Assembly (NCBI GenBank): GCA_964545855.1
Contig: CAZJHD010000030.1
Coordinates: 1-50,025, forward strand
Reading direction: 5' to 3'
From: CAZJHD01 sp964545855
GTDB taxonomy: Bacteria; Planctomycetota; UBA1135; JACQFD01
Length of the DNA stretch: 50,025 nt
The notes beneath the pieces were generated by a model, which was given only the letters and a program-made list of their open reading frames with translations, ran no database searches and had not been told where the DNA came from. Positions 27,500-38,815 of this stretch are shown here, piece after piece. A program made the position numbers and the translations under genes. The stretch's first letter is position 1. The number at the start of each line of letters is the position of its first letter.

Positions 27500-29362
27500 C
27501 TACTTCTCGCCGTCCTTCACGGGCTCCGTCGACCCGTCCTTCTCGCCGTCCTTCGGGTCGGTCGCGGGCGCGCTCTCCGGCACGGCCGGCGGGAACGCGA
27601 GGGCGAGGATCGACGCGGGAGTCTTCGCGTCGACACGCATGGCGAATCCGCCCGAGGTCGCGCTCCCGGTGATGCCCTGGCCGAGCCAGCCCGCTTCGCC
27701 GTCCGGCGCGAAGCGGAGCGTCGCCACGCGCTCGCGCTCCTTCGCCTCGGCGTCGAGGTCCGCGCCGTGCCGCCGATAGACGCGCACCTCGATGGACGGC
27801 GTCGCGAGCGGGGTCTCCCCCGGATCCGTCGGGAGGACCTCCGTCGCCTTCGCGTGCCAGAGCGATTCCGAGAGGTCGCGGAATCCCGTGTGCTCCGCGG
27901 CGCCCCCCTTCGCCTTCCAGACGTTCGAGGAGTCCTTCTCGAACAGGAGCGTCTGCGCCGCGTCGTCCCGACGTGCGTCGATCTCGACGTGTCCCGCGAC
28001 GAAGCTGTCGATCGACACGAGGTCCTTGGAGACGAACTCCTCGGGGCGCTTCCCGAGGAACGGGAGCGCGCTCGCCGCGACGCGCAGCACGTAGTCGTCT
28101 CCCTCGCGCCGCAGGTGGAGGTTGCCGTCCACCGTGGCACCGAGACCGATGCGCGTCGATGCCGAGGCGCCCTTCAGGGAGAGCTCGAGCCAGCGCGACG
28201 GCGGCGAGAGCTCGAGGGCGGCGACGTCGACGTCCTGCACCTGCAGCAGGGCATCGGCCCGACGGTCGTCGAGGCTCTTCCACACCTCCTCGATGGCGTC
28301 GCGGTCGGTCTCGGCGTCCCGCGGCCGCAGCAGCCGGATCTTCCGCGTCGTGGCGTCGCGCTGGAGGGCGATCTCTCCGTGGGCGCCCGTGAAGGAGAGC
28401 CTCTCGACGGAATCGTGCGTGAACCCGCCGACGATCGTCGCGTCGCGGAACTCGAGCGCCGGGCGGCGGACCTCCTCCAGCTCGGAGAGGGCGACGGTCC
28501 AGACGGCTCCGAGCCCCTCGCGCAGCGCGTAGGTGCGGTCGGTCTTGTCGCGCCCCACGTGCACCGTCTGCGACTTCTCGCCGGCCCGGAGCGTGACGCG
28601 CAGGGCGGGCTCCGAGAGGCCGTAGGCGCCGAGGTCCTTCGGGCTGTCGTCGGCGAAGTCGAGGACGCGCGCGCTCCCGAATCCCGACAGGAGCTTGCCC
28701 ACGCGCGCCGCGTCGGCGCGGCCGGAGAAGGGCGCCGTGATCCGCCAGTCGGCGCCCGACTTCGTGAGCACCGTCGACGTTCCCGTTCCGGCGAGCTCCA
28801 CGGTCGTGACCTCCCAGGACGGGATCGTGAACAGCCGGTGATCGCGGAACTCCTTCGAGGACTTCGCGAGCGTGTTGTAGATCGTGCGCGGCGCGCGGAA
28901 GACCTGCGTGCCGACCTGCAGGAAGAGGTCGTTCGACTGCTGGAGGTCGTCGCCGCCGATCTTCACGACGATCGGAGCCTCTCCCACGCCCTCGATGGTG
29001 AGGGTCGCCCTCGGCAGCGCGAGCTCGAGCGTCTCGGCGTCGGCGCGGGCATCGCCGACGTTGCCTAGGAGCCTCCCTTCGTAGGTCTCGAAGTACTCGG
29101 CGAGGAAGCGCGCCTGGGTCGCGTCCGCCGGCGCGCGCACGGGCTCCTCGAGCACCCACTCGGCGCCGTCGCGCGCGAGCACGAGCTTCTCGTTGCGCTC
29201 CACGTTCTCCACGCGGAGCCGCGTCACCTTCGCGGCCTCGTAGCCCGCGATCATCCTCTGCGACTCCCGCGCGGTCTTCTCCGCGTCGCCGTCCACGAAC
29301 CAGAGGATCGCGACGAGGGCGGCGAGGAGCGCCACGAGAACGAGGGTCGTCTTGGAATTCAC
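27500..29362 (-). CDS. DUF4340 domain protein, membrane-anchored
   Basis: A 620-residue protein with an N-terminal membrane anchor (KTTLVLVALLAALVAILWFVDG) and a long strand-rich periplasmic part. Repeated blocks of the type 'V-x-R-L-R-V-E ... LARDGAEWVLEEPV' and 'DLGAYGLSEPALRVTL ... VHVGRDKTDRTYALR' are the DUF4340 signature. The C-terminus is low-complexity and charged (about the last 25 residues, Lys/Asp/Glu/Pro-rich). DUF4340 genes typically follow GldG-type genes, as here after 52 bases, and their product is thought to be part of the same envelope ABC complex. The biochemical role is unknown. Confidence 0.82.
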   Translation of the reverse strand: MNSKTTLVLVALLAALVAILWFVDGDAEKTARESQRMIAGYEAAKVTRLRVENVERNEKLVLARDGAEWVLEEPVRAPADATQARFLAEYFETYEGRLLGNVGDARADAETLELALPRATLTIEGVGEAPIVVKIGGDDLQQSNDLFLQVGTQVFRAPRTIYNTLAKSSKEFRDHRLFTIPSWEVTTVELAGTGTSTVLTKSGADWRITAPFSGRADAARVGKLLSGFGSARVLDFADDSPKDLGAYGLSEPALRVTLRAGEKSQTVHVGRDKTDRTYALREGLGAVWTVALSELEEVRRPALEFRDATIVGGFTHDSVERLSFTGAHGEIALQRDATTRKIRLLRPRDAETDRDAIEEVWKSLDDRRADALLQVQDVDVAALELSPPSRWLELSLKGASASTRIGLGATVDGNLHLRREGDDYVLRVAASALPFLGKRPEEFVSKDLVSIDSFVAGHVEIDARRDDAAQTLLFEKDSSNVWKAKGGAAEHTGFRDLSESLWHAKATEVLPTDPGETPLATPSIEVRVYRRHGADLDAEAKERERVATLRFAPDGEAGWLGQGITGSATSGGFAMRVDAKTPASILALAFPPAVPESAPATDPKDGEKDGSTEPVKDGEK

Positions 29363-29414
29363 GGCCGGCGGATTCGAGGGACAGCGGCGCGGGAACGGCG
29401 CGGGGAGCGCGTCC

Positions 29415-31124
29415 TCACGGCGCGAGGAGGTAGTAGAGACCGAGGATCGCCGGAATCCCGCCCACGACGAGCCCCGCGCCGAGGCCGAGGACCGACTGGC
29501 GCCGGCGCCACGCCACGAATCCGGCGAGGGCGAAGGAGAGACCGCCGAGGAGGTAGGTGGCGCCGGCGATGCGCGGCTCGAGGCCGCGGACGTCGGTCAT
29601 CGACTGGCCCCGGACGGGGCGCGGCCCGATGCCGGCGGCGAACTCACGGCCCGCGAGGTACTCGATCGACCCGACCACGAGGTCACGGCCGTAGGCGAAG
29701 CGCTCGTTGCGGAGCGGAGTCGACGTCCCGAGGACGAGCGCTCGGCCCTCCTTCGCCTCGCTGCCCGGGAGCGCGGGCGCGCTCTCGGGGCCTTCGCCGC
29801 CGTTCGCCGCCGGAGCGTCCGAGGAGCTCCAGGTGGAGGCGGCCATCACCGTCTTCGGCTCGAAGGGCTCCTTGTCCTTGGTGGGACGGAAGTCCCAGGG
29901 CGGGACGTCGAGCCACGCATCCTCCGTCGTCCGCGCGAGGTCCTCGACGAGCGCCTTGCTCGGGCTCTCGATGTTCCGCGCGAGCGCGCGCGCGCCGTCG
30001 AAGAGCAGCACGAGCTTCTGCTCGAAGAAGCCCTTCGTCACGGGATGGGCGGAGGAGAGGTTCTCGCCGAAGATCTGCAGCTCGGCGCACTGGGGCGTTC
30101 CGGCGAGGAACTGCCGCGTGAAGGGATCGAGCAGCGGCTCGCAGACGATCCCGAGGGGAGACTTCAGCGAGAAGTCCGCGAGGACCGTCTGCACGTCCTC
30201 CTCCACGTCGAGGGACGGCATCGGATCGATCGCCACCAGGAAGCGGCCGCCCTGCCGTCCCCATTCACGGAACGCCGCGAGCTCCTTCGGGAGCATCGGA
30301 CGCTCGGCGCCGACCCAGAGGAGCACGGCCGCATCGCTCGGCACGGATCCCTTCTCGGCGAGGACGAGCGGCGCCACGTCGTAGCCGCTCTGCCGCAGGG
30401 TCTCGGCGAGCCGGGAGAGCCCGCCTCGGTTCGTGTCGTCGATCGACGCCTCGCCGTGGCCGGTGACGACGTACACCTTCGGCCGCGTCGCCTCGAGGAT
30501 GGCGAGCACGTTCGAGAGCAGCGCCTCCTCGATCCGGTTCTCGCGGATGCGCGCGGGCTCGTCGCGCCCGCCGTAGAAGCTGCCGCGCGTGGAGTACTGG
30601 ATGCTCACGAGCTCGTCGAGGCGGACCCGGCGCGAGCGGTCTCCAAGCACCACGAGCACTTCGTTCCCGGGGTCGGACACCTTCAGCTCCTGGAGCTTGG
30701 CGCGTGCCTTCAGGCGATCCTCGATGGGATCGAGCATCGTCACGGCCACCTGCCCTCCCGCCTCCACGCGGACGGCCTCGAGCATCTTGCGCACCATGCC
30801 GATCGCCTTCGCCTGCACCTCGGAGTCGCCGCGGACGGGCGAGTCGGGAGCGAGGATCGAGACGATCTCGAGGACGCGGTCCTTCCCCTCGGAGTCCTTG
30901 CCGAGCTTCGCCGGGAGGCTCCGGAGGATCGAGCGGCTCTTCGGCGTGAGCGTGTTCTCGCCGAGCGACGTCGCGTCGAGGATCGTGCGGAAGCGCGACT
31001 GCGACGCGAGGAAGTTGACGACGCCGAAGATCCCGACGGCCGCCAGCACCATCACGGCCACGTTGGCCGCCGTGCGCGTGCGCGCGCCGGCCGCGAAGCT
31101 CCGGCCGCCCGTGGGTCGAGTCAT
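29415..31124 (-). CDS. GldG-type ABC transporter auxiliary protein
   Basis: 569-residue protein with one N-terminal membrane helix (AANVAVMVLAAVGIFGVVNFLA), a large periplasmic domain of the ABC_transp_aux/GldG family (KVYVVTGHGEASIDD, VLLWVGAERPMLPKELAAFREWGRQGGRFLVAIDP) and two C-terminal helices ending in YYLLAP. It is co-translated with the permease: its ATG overlaps the permease stop as ATGA, although an ATG two codons upstream is an alternative. GldG with GldA and GldF forms an ABC complex first known from Bacteroidetes gliding. No gliding genes are visible here and the substrate is unknown. Confidence 0.85.
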   Translation of the reverse strand: MTRPTGGRSFAAGARTRTAANVAVMVLAAVGIFGVVNFLASQSRFRTILDATSLGENTLTPKSRSILRSLPAKLGKDSEGKDRVLEIVSILAPDSPVRGDSEVQAKAIGMVRKMLEAVRVEAGGQVAVTMLDPIEDRLKARAKLQELKVSDPGNEVLVVLGDRSRRVRLDELVSIQYSTRGSFYGGRDEPARIRENRIEEALLSNVLAILEATRPKVYVVTGHGEASIDDTNRGGLSRLAETLRQSGYDVAPLVLAEKGSVPSDAAVLLWVGAERPMLPKELAAFREWGRQGGRFLVAIDPMPSLDVEEDVQTVLADFSLKSPLGIVCEPLLDPFTRQFLAGTPQCAELQIFGENLSSAHPVTKGFFEQKLVLLFDGARALARNIESPSKALVEDLARTTEDAWLDVPPWDFRPTKDKEPFEPKTVMAASTWSSSDAPAANGGEGPESAPALPGSEAKEGRALVLGTSTPLRNERFAYGRDLVVGSIEYLAGREFAAGIGPRPVRGQSMTDVRGLEPRIAGATYLLGGLSFALAGFVAWRRRQSVLGLGAGLVVGGIPAILGLYYLLAP

Positions 31125-31858
31125 CGCCATCGCCGGAACTCCAGGCTGCGGGTCGCGAGGAAGAGGAAGAGCCACGTCGCCGACGCGAAGAAGACGAGGT
31201 GGCTCGTGTCGATGATGCCGGCGAGGAACGACCGCTCGAGCATCGTGTAGATCGAGTAGCGGTCGGAGATCTGCTCCGCCACGGGCCACTTCGTGAGCAG
31301 CCGCAGGAACATCAGGAAGAAGAAGCCCATCTCGATCAGGAAGGCGACGAAGGCGCTCAGGATCGGGTTCTCCGTGAGCGCCGACGTGAAGACGCCGACG
31401 GAGAGGAAGAGCGCGTAGACGAGGAGCGCCGCCAGGTATCCCGCCGCGACGACGCCCCAGTCGAAGCTCGCGCCGAAGGCCGAGGCGATGACGAAGAAGA
31501 GGACCGTCGGGATCCAGAGGAGCGCCGTGTAGGCGTAGGCGGCGAGCCACTTCCCGAGCACGACTCCCGAATCGCTCGAGGGCGCCGTCATCAGCGTCTC
31601 GATCGTGCCGAGCCGGAACTCGTCGGCCAGGAGCCGCATGGTCACGAGGGGCGGCACCACGAGCGCGAGCAGCCAGAAGTGCAGGAACGTGAAGAAGAGC
31701 TGCGTCACGAGCTCGAAGTCGCCGCCCGGGATCCCCGCGAACAGGAAGAAGTAGATCCCGTTCACGAGGAGGAAGAAGCCCGCGATGGCGTAGGCGAAGG
31801 GCGAGACCAGGAAGGAGAGCAGCTCCTTCCGAGCGAGGAGGAGGGCCTGCGGGATCAC
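31121..31858 (-). CDS. ABC-2 type permease, GldF-like
   Basis: 245-residue membrane protein with about six helices: the first at FLVSPFAYAIAGFFLLVNGIYFFLF, the last ending at the TWLFLFLATRSLEF stretch. The cytoplasmic loop with RLLADEFRLGTIETLMTAPSSD is typical of the ABC-2 permease class that includes GldF. The start is a GTG (VIPQALL) overlapping the ATPase stop as GTGA; an open frame continues upstream, but in the ATPase gene. It is coupled to both neighbours, so ATPase, permease and GldG-like protein are likely made in fixed ratio. Confidence 0.88.
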   Translation of the reverse strand: MIPQALLLARKELLSFLVSPFAYAIAGFFLLVNGIYFFLFAGIPGGDFELVTQLFFTFLHFWLLALVVPPLVTMRLLADEFRLGTIETLMTAPSSDSGVVLGKWLAAYAYTALLWIPTVLFFVIASAFGASFDWGVVAAGYLAALLVYALFLSVGVFTSALTENPILSAFVAFLIEMGFFFLMFLRLLTKWPVAEQISDRYSIYTMLERSFLAGIIDTSHLVFFASATWLFLFLATRSLEFRRWR

Positions 31859-32844
31859 GCCGCCACCTCCGCGTCCTTCGCGGCGGTCTCGACGGGCGCG
31901 ACGGGCTCTCCCGAGACGAGGCGCGAGAAGATCACTTCGAGGGGCGTCGCGTCGGAGGCGAGCTCGCGGAGCCGGATCCCCTCCCGCGCGCAGAGGTCGA
32001 AGACGAGCGCGCGCGGATCCTCGCCCTCCGTCGCGACGAGCTCGAAGCGGCCGGCCTCGTCTCCCGGCGCTCCCGCCGTGCGGAGCACGGCGGCGACTCC
32101 GGCGACCTTCGGCAGCAGCCCCTCCAGCTTGCGCGCACCGGACACGGCTTCCACGTGCAGCCGGTGGCCGCCGTGCCGGCGGATCAGCTCCTCCGCGTGC
32201 CCATCGGCGACGATGGCCCCCTGGGCGATCACGAGGAGCCGCTGGGAGACCGCCTGCACCTCCGAGAGGATGTGCGAGCTGAAGAGGATCGTCGTGGCGC
32301 CCTCCTGGCGGAGACCGAGCACGAGGTCGCGCACCTCGACGCGCTGGAGCGGATCGAACCCCGAGGTCGGCTCGTCGAGGATGAGGACCGGCGGCTTCGC
32401 GAGGAGGGCATCGGCGAGACCGACGCGCTGACGGAAGCCGCGCGAGAGCGCGCCGATCACCTTCGTGCGCACCTCCTCGATGCCGCAGCGCCGGCTCATC
32501 TCGTCGAGCCGCGCGGCGCGCTCCCGCCGCGGCAGGCGCTTCTGCGCGGCGCGGAACCGGAGGAACTCGTCGACGCGCAGGTCCGGATAGAGCGGAACGT
32601 TCTCCGGCAGGTAGCCGATGCGCGCCCGCACCTCGTCTCCCTGGCGGAACACGTCGAAGCCGGCGATGGAGGCCGAGCCCGAGGTCGGCGGCAGGTAGCC
32701 GGTGAGCATGCGGATCGTCGTCGTCTTCCCGGCGCCGTTCGGGCCGAGGAAGCCGACGATCTCGCCCGGCTCGATGCGGAACGTCGCGTCGCGCACGGCG
32801 GCACGGCCGCCATACAGCTTCGTCAGACTCTGGACCTCGATCAT
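31855..32844 (-). CDS. ABC transporter ATP-binding protein, GldA-like
   Basis: 329-residue ATPase. It has Walker A GPNGAGKTT (34-42), signature LSRGFRQRVGLA (GldA-type, in place of the usual LSGGQ), Walker B VLILDEPTSGFDP and the switch histidine in ILFSSHIL. The C-terminal 100 residues form a strand-rich accessory domain as in other ABC-2 ATPases. The ATG (MIEVQSLTKLYGG) is a clear start. It leads the four-gene unit with permease, GldG-like and DUF4340 genes, and drives transport or complex remodelling of unknown cargo. Confidence 0.92.
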   Translation of the reverse strand: MIEVQSLTKLYGGRAAVRDATFRIEPGEIVGFLGPNGAGKTTTIRMLTGYLPPTSGSASIAGFDVFRQGDEVRARIGYLPENVPLYPDLRVDEFLRFRAAQKRLPRRERAARLDEMSRRCGIEEVRTKVIGALSRGFRQRVGLADALLAKPPVLILDEPTSGFDPLQRVEVRDLVLGLRQEGATTILFSSHILSEVQAVSQRLLVIAQGAIVADGHAEELIRRHGGHRLHVEAVSGARKLEGLLPKVAGVAAVLRTAGAPGDEAGRFELVATEGEDPRALVFDLCAREGIRLRELASDATPLEVIFSRLVSGEPVAPVETAAKDAEVAA

Positions 32845-32934
32845 CGGGACACGCTCGATTTCGGACGGAGGGACGGGCTTCGCGCGGGGGAACGGGACGA
32901 AGCGGGAGCCCGGGGGACTCCGGAGCCACGGGAG

Positions 32935-32957
32935 CCCCGCGGCGCCCGGCCGCGGGG
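32935..32957. other. 9-bp perfect GC hairpin between dnaK and the ABC operon
   Basis: Arms 32935-32943 and 32949-32957 are perfectly complementary around a five-base loop. It lies in the 184-base gap after dnaK and before the ABC ATPase gene (both minus strand). No T-run follows it on the minus strand, so it is a poor match to an intrinsic terminator, though it could slow polymerase. A TAGACT (32969-32964, minus) just upstream of it could be a -10 for the ABC genes. Confidence 0.4.
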
Positions 32958-33028
32958 AGCGGGAGTCTACGGAACGGACGGCGTCCCGTTGGGAGCGCGC
33001 GCCGCCGCTGAGGCGCCGCCAGCCGCCG

Positions 33029-34987
<1,959 letters not shown>

Positions 34988-35039
34988 GGTTCCGATGCCT
35001 CCGCGGGCCCTTCGCCGAGCAGGAGGGCTGGCCTCGTTC

Positions 35040-35054
35040 ACAAATCCGGTGCCA
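35040..35054 (-). promoter_or_regulatory. Partial sigma-54 (-24/-12) element upstream of dnaK
   Basis: On the minus strand TGGCAC-5 bases-TTGT occurs (consensus TGGCAC-N5-TTGC), with the -24 GG at 35053-35052 and the last base of the -12 element T, not C. It ends 53 bases before the dnaK ATG. The gene upstream of dnaK on the same strand encodes a sigma-54 activator. One mismatch at the critical GC makes this tentative. Confidence 0.35.
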
Positions 35055-35224
35055 CCGCGCGGGGGTCTTTCCGCGCGCGCCGGAGCCCGGCAACTCGCTG
35101 GGACCGTGGAGCTTGCGGCTGCAGGACCGGCGGCGATCCCGGCGGAGCCTCGCCACAATGGCAGGCCCGGCGCAGCGCTCCGGGAGCGCCTGCCGGAGAG
35201 GCAGCCCGGGCGGTCGGCGTCGCC

Positions 35225-36636
<1,412 letters not shown>

Positions 36637-36640
<4 letters not shown>

Positions 36641-37473
36641 GTCGCGTCGCCGCTGCGGGGAATGGGGAGCCGGATCGTGAAGCGCGTGCCGCGGCCCCGC
36701 TCGCTCCACACGTCGGTCGTTCCTCCGTGCTCCTCGAGGATGCGCTTCGTGAGGGGGAGGCCGTAGCCGGTGCCTCCCTTGCGGGTGGAGAAGAAGAGCT
36801 CCCAGCAACGCTCGCGCACCTCGGGGTCCATCCCCATGCCGGTGTCGGTGATCTCCAGGACCGCCGACGAGCCCTCGCGGCGCGTGCGCACGAGCAGCTC
36901 GCCACCGTCCGGCATCGCCTGCCGCGCGTTCGAGATGAGGTTCAGGACGGCCTGCTTCAGATGGTCTCGATCGAGCGAGAGCTCCGGGAGATCCGTCGCG
37001 AGCGCGGCGTGCACCCGCACTCCCGCCCGCTCGTTCTCCGCCTCCGTGAACTCGAGCACCTCGCGCACGACGTCGTTCAGCTGGTGGAGGGCGAAACGGT
37101 AGTCCTCGCCTCGAGCGAAGGAGAGGAAGTCCTTCACGATGTTCTCGAGACGGCGAACCTCGCGCTCGAGCAGCTCCACTTTCTTCAGCGTGCGCACCTC
37201 GCGGGGCCCCGACGCGTTCTGCCAGTCCTCCCGCAGCAGCGCGAGATTGAGCGCGATCGTGCTGAGGGGGTTCTTGATCTCGTGGGCGAGGCCTCCGGCG
37301 AGCGCCCCGAGGTACGCGAGCCTCGTCCCGCGGAAGCCGGGAGGCGGCGCGAAGGCCGTGGGGCCGCCGGGCTCCAGGAGGAGCGGCGCCCGCTCCGTCG
37401 GCGTCGCTCCCTCGCCCCCTTCGCGGCCTCCGGGCTTCCCTCCGCGCTCAGGGCGCTTGCGTTCGGTCGCCAT
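36637..37473 (-). CDS. Sensor histidine kinase, soluble
   Basis: 278-residue kinase with the phospho-acceptor H box LAHEIKNPL (His64), the dimerisation helices, N box NLISNARQA, G1 DTGMGM and G2 GTGYGLPLTKRILEEHGG. No membrane helix or recognisable PAS/GAF sensor is present. The first 45 residues are Arg/Pro/Gly-rich and look disordered. Input must come through a partner or the cytoplasm, as in NtrB-like kinases. The stop overlaps the response regulator start, making it the cognate kinase. It is divergent from the Sua5 fusion, with 156 bases between. Confidence 0.9.
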
Positions 37474-37629
37474 GGTCGATCGATCGAGGTGGCCGCGGAT
37501 CGCGGCTCGCAAGGACGCCTGCGCGGCGGGCTCGCAATCGGCCCGCGGCGTCGTTGCGGGGAGCGTGCATGGTCGCGAGGCTATCGGTCCACGCCGAGCC
37601 GATCCACGGCGGAGCGAACCCACCCGATC

Positions 37630-38784
37630 ATGCCGACCGATCGCGAGTCCTCCCCGACGCCTCCGCGCAACCGGAGGGACGCGGACGAGACGGACCAACC
37701 GGGATCGACGATCGAGGAGGCCGTGAAGGCGCTGCGCGCGGGCAGGGTTGTGGGGTTGCCGACGGAGACGGTCTATGGGCTCGCCGTGCGCGCCGACCGC
37801 GCGGACGCGGTCGCGGCGCTCCGCGCGACGAAGGGCCGGTCCGCGACGCACGTCTTCACGCTCCATCTCGCGGATCCCGAGGACGCCGACCCCTTCGTCG
37901 CGCGGTGGCTCGCGCCGGCGCTCCGCCTGCGGTCGCGGTACTGGCCCGGTCCCGTCACCCTCGTGCTCCCTGGGTCGGAGAGCGTTCCCATCGGCGCCCT
38001 CGACGCGGACGCGCCGACGGGAGCGGCGCGATGGGTCGGGCTCCGCGTCCCGGCGACGGACATCACGCGCGAGATCCTGCGGCGCGCGGAGGTCCCCGTC
38101 GTCGCGACGAGCGCGAACCTGTCGGGCCGCCCCCCCGCCACGACGCGGGCGGAGGTCCCTCCGGAGATCCTCGGCCGTCTCGCCGCCGCCGTGGCCGACC
38201 GGGGCTCGACGGTCGCGACGCCCTCGACGGTGGTGGCCGTCGGGCCCGGGCGTTTCGAGGTGCTGCGCGAGGGCATCCTCCGGGCCGAGGAGATCCGCCG
38301 CACGGCGGGCCGGCGCATCCTGGTCGTCTGCACGGGGAACACCTGCAGGTCTCCCATGGCGGAGACCTATCTGCGCGCGCGCCTCGTGGAACGTCTCGGC
38401 GGCGCCGAGGGGATGCCGGTGGAGCGCCAGCGGACGTTCCTCGACTCCTTCGGCTACGCCGTCGCGTCGGCCGGCGTCTCGCCGGAGCCCGGCGCTTCCG
38501 CCAGCGAGGGCGCCCGCGTCGCCATCGCGGAGATCGGCCTCTCCCTCGAGGGACACCGCGCGCGCTCCTTGGACGCGGAGATGCTCGCCCCCTTCGACGT
38601 CGTCTGGACGATGTCCGAGCGGCACGCGGAGCGCGTGCGCGAGCTCGGCATCGAGGCCGACCGCGTCGAGCGGCTCGACCCGGAGCGCGACGTCGCCGAT
38701 CCCTTCGGCGCCCCGCCGGAGCAGTACCGGCGGGCGCTGGCGCAGATCCGCGAGGCGATCGACCGTCGTCTCGGGAGTCTCTGA
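37630..38784 (+). CDS. Fusion of Sua5/TsaC-type threonylcarbamoyl-AMP synthase and low-molecular-weight protein tyrosine phosphatase
   Basis: 384-residue two-domain protein. Residues about 25-225 are the YrdC/Sua5 domain, which makes threonylcarbamoyl-AMP for the t6A tRNA modification: GLPTETVYGLA, the lysine-arginine pair in TKGRSATHV, YWPGPVTLVL and TSANLSG. Residues about 228-384 are a low-molecular-weight phosphatase with the catalytic loop CTGNTCRS (234-241) and a likely general acid in VADPFGAP. All listed active-site residues are kept, so both halves may be active. In some bacteria the two are separate neighbouring genes; here they are one chain. It converges on the next gene, with 31 bases between. 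Confidence 0.88.
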   Translation: MPTDRESSPTPPRNRRDADETDQPGSTIEEAVKALRAGRVVGLPTETVYGLAVRADRADAVAALRATKGRSATHVFTLHLADPEDADPFVARWLAPALRLRSRYWPGPVTLVLPGSESVPIGALDADAPTGAARWVGLRVPATDITREILRRAEVPVVATSANLSGRPPATTRAEVPPEILGRLAAAVADRGSTVATPSTVVAVGPGRFEVLREGILRAEEIRRTAGRRILVVCTGNTCRSPMAETYLRARLVERLGGAEGMPVERQRTFLDSFGYAVASAGVSPEPGASASEGARVAIAEIGLSLEGHRARSLDAEMLAPFDVVWTMSERHAERVRELGIEADRVERLDPERDVADPFGAPPEQYRRALAQIREAIDRRLGSL

Positions 38785-38815
38785 TCGCGGGAGTGCGCGC
38801 GCCGAGACGTCGCCC

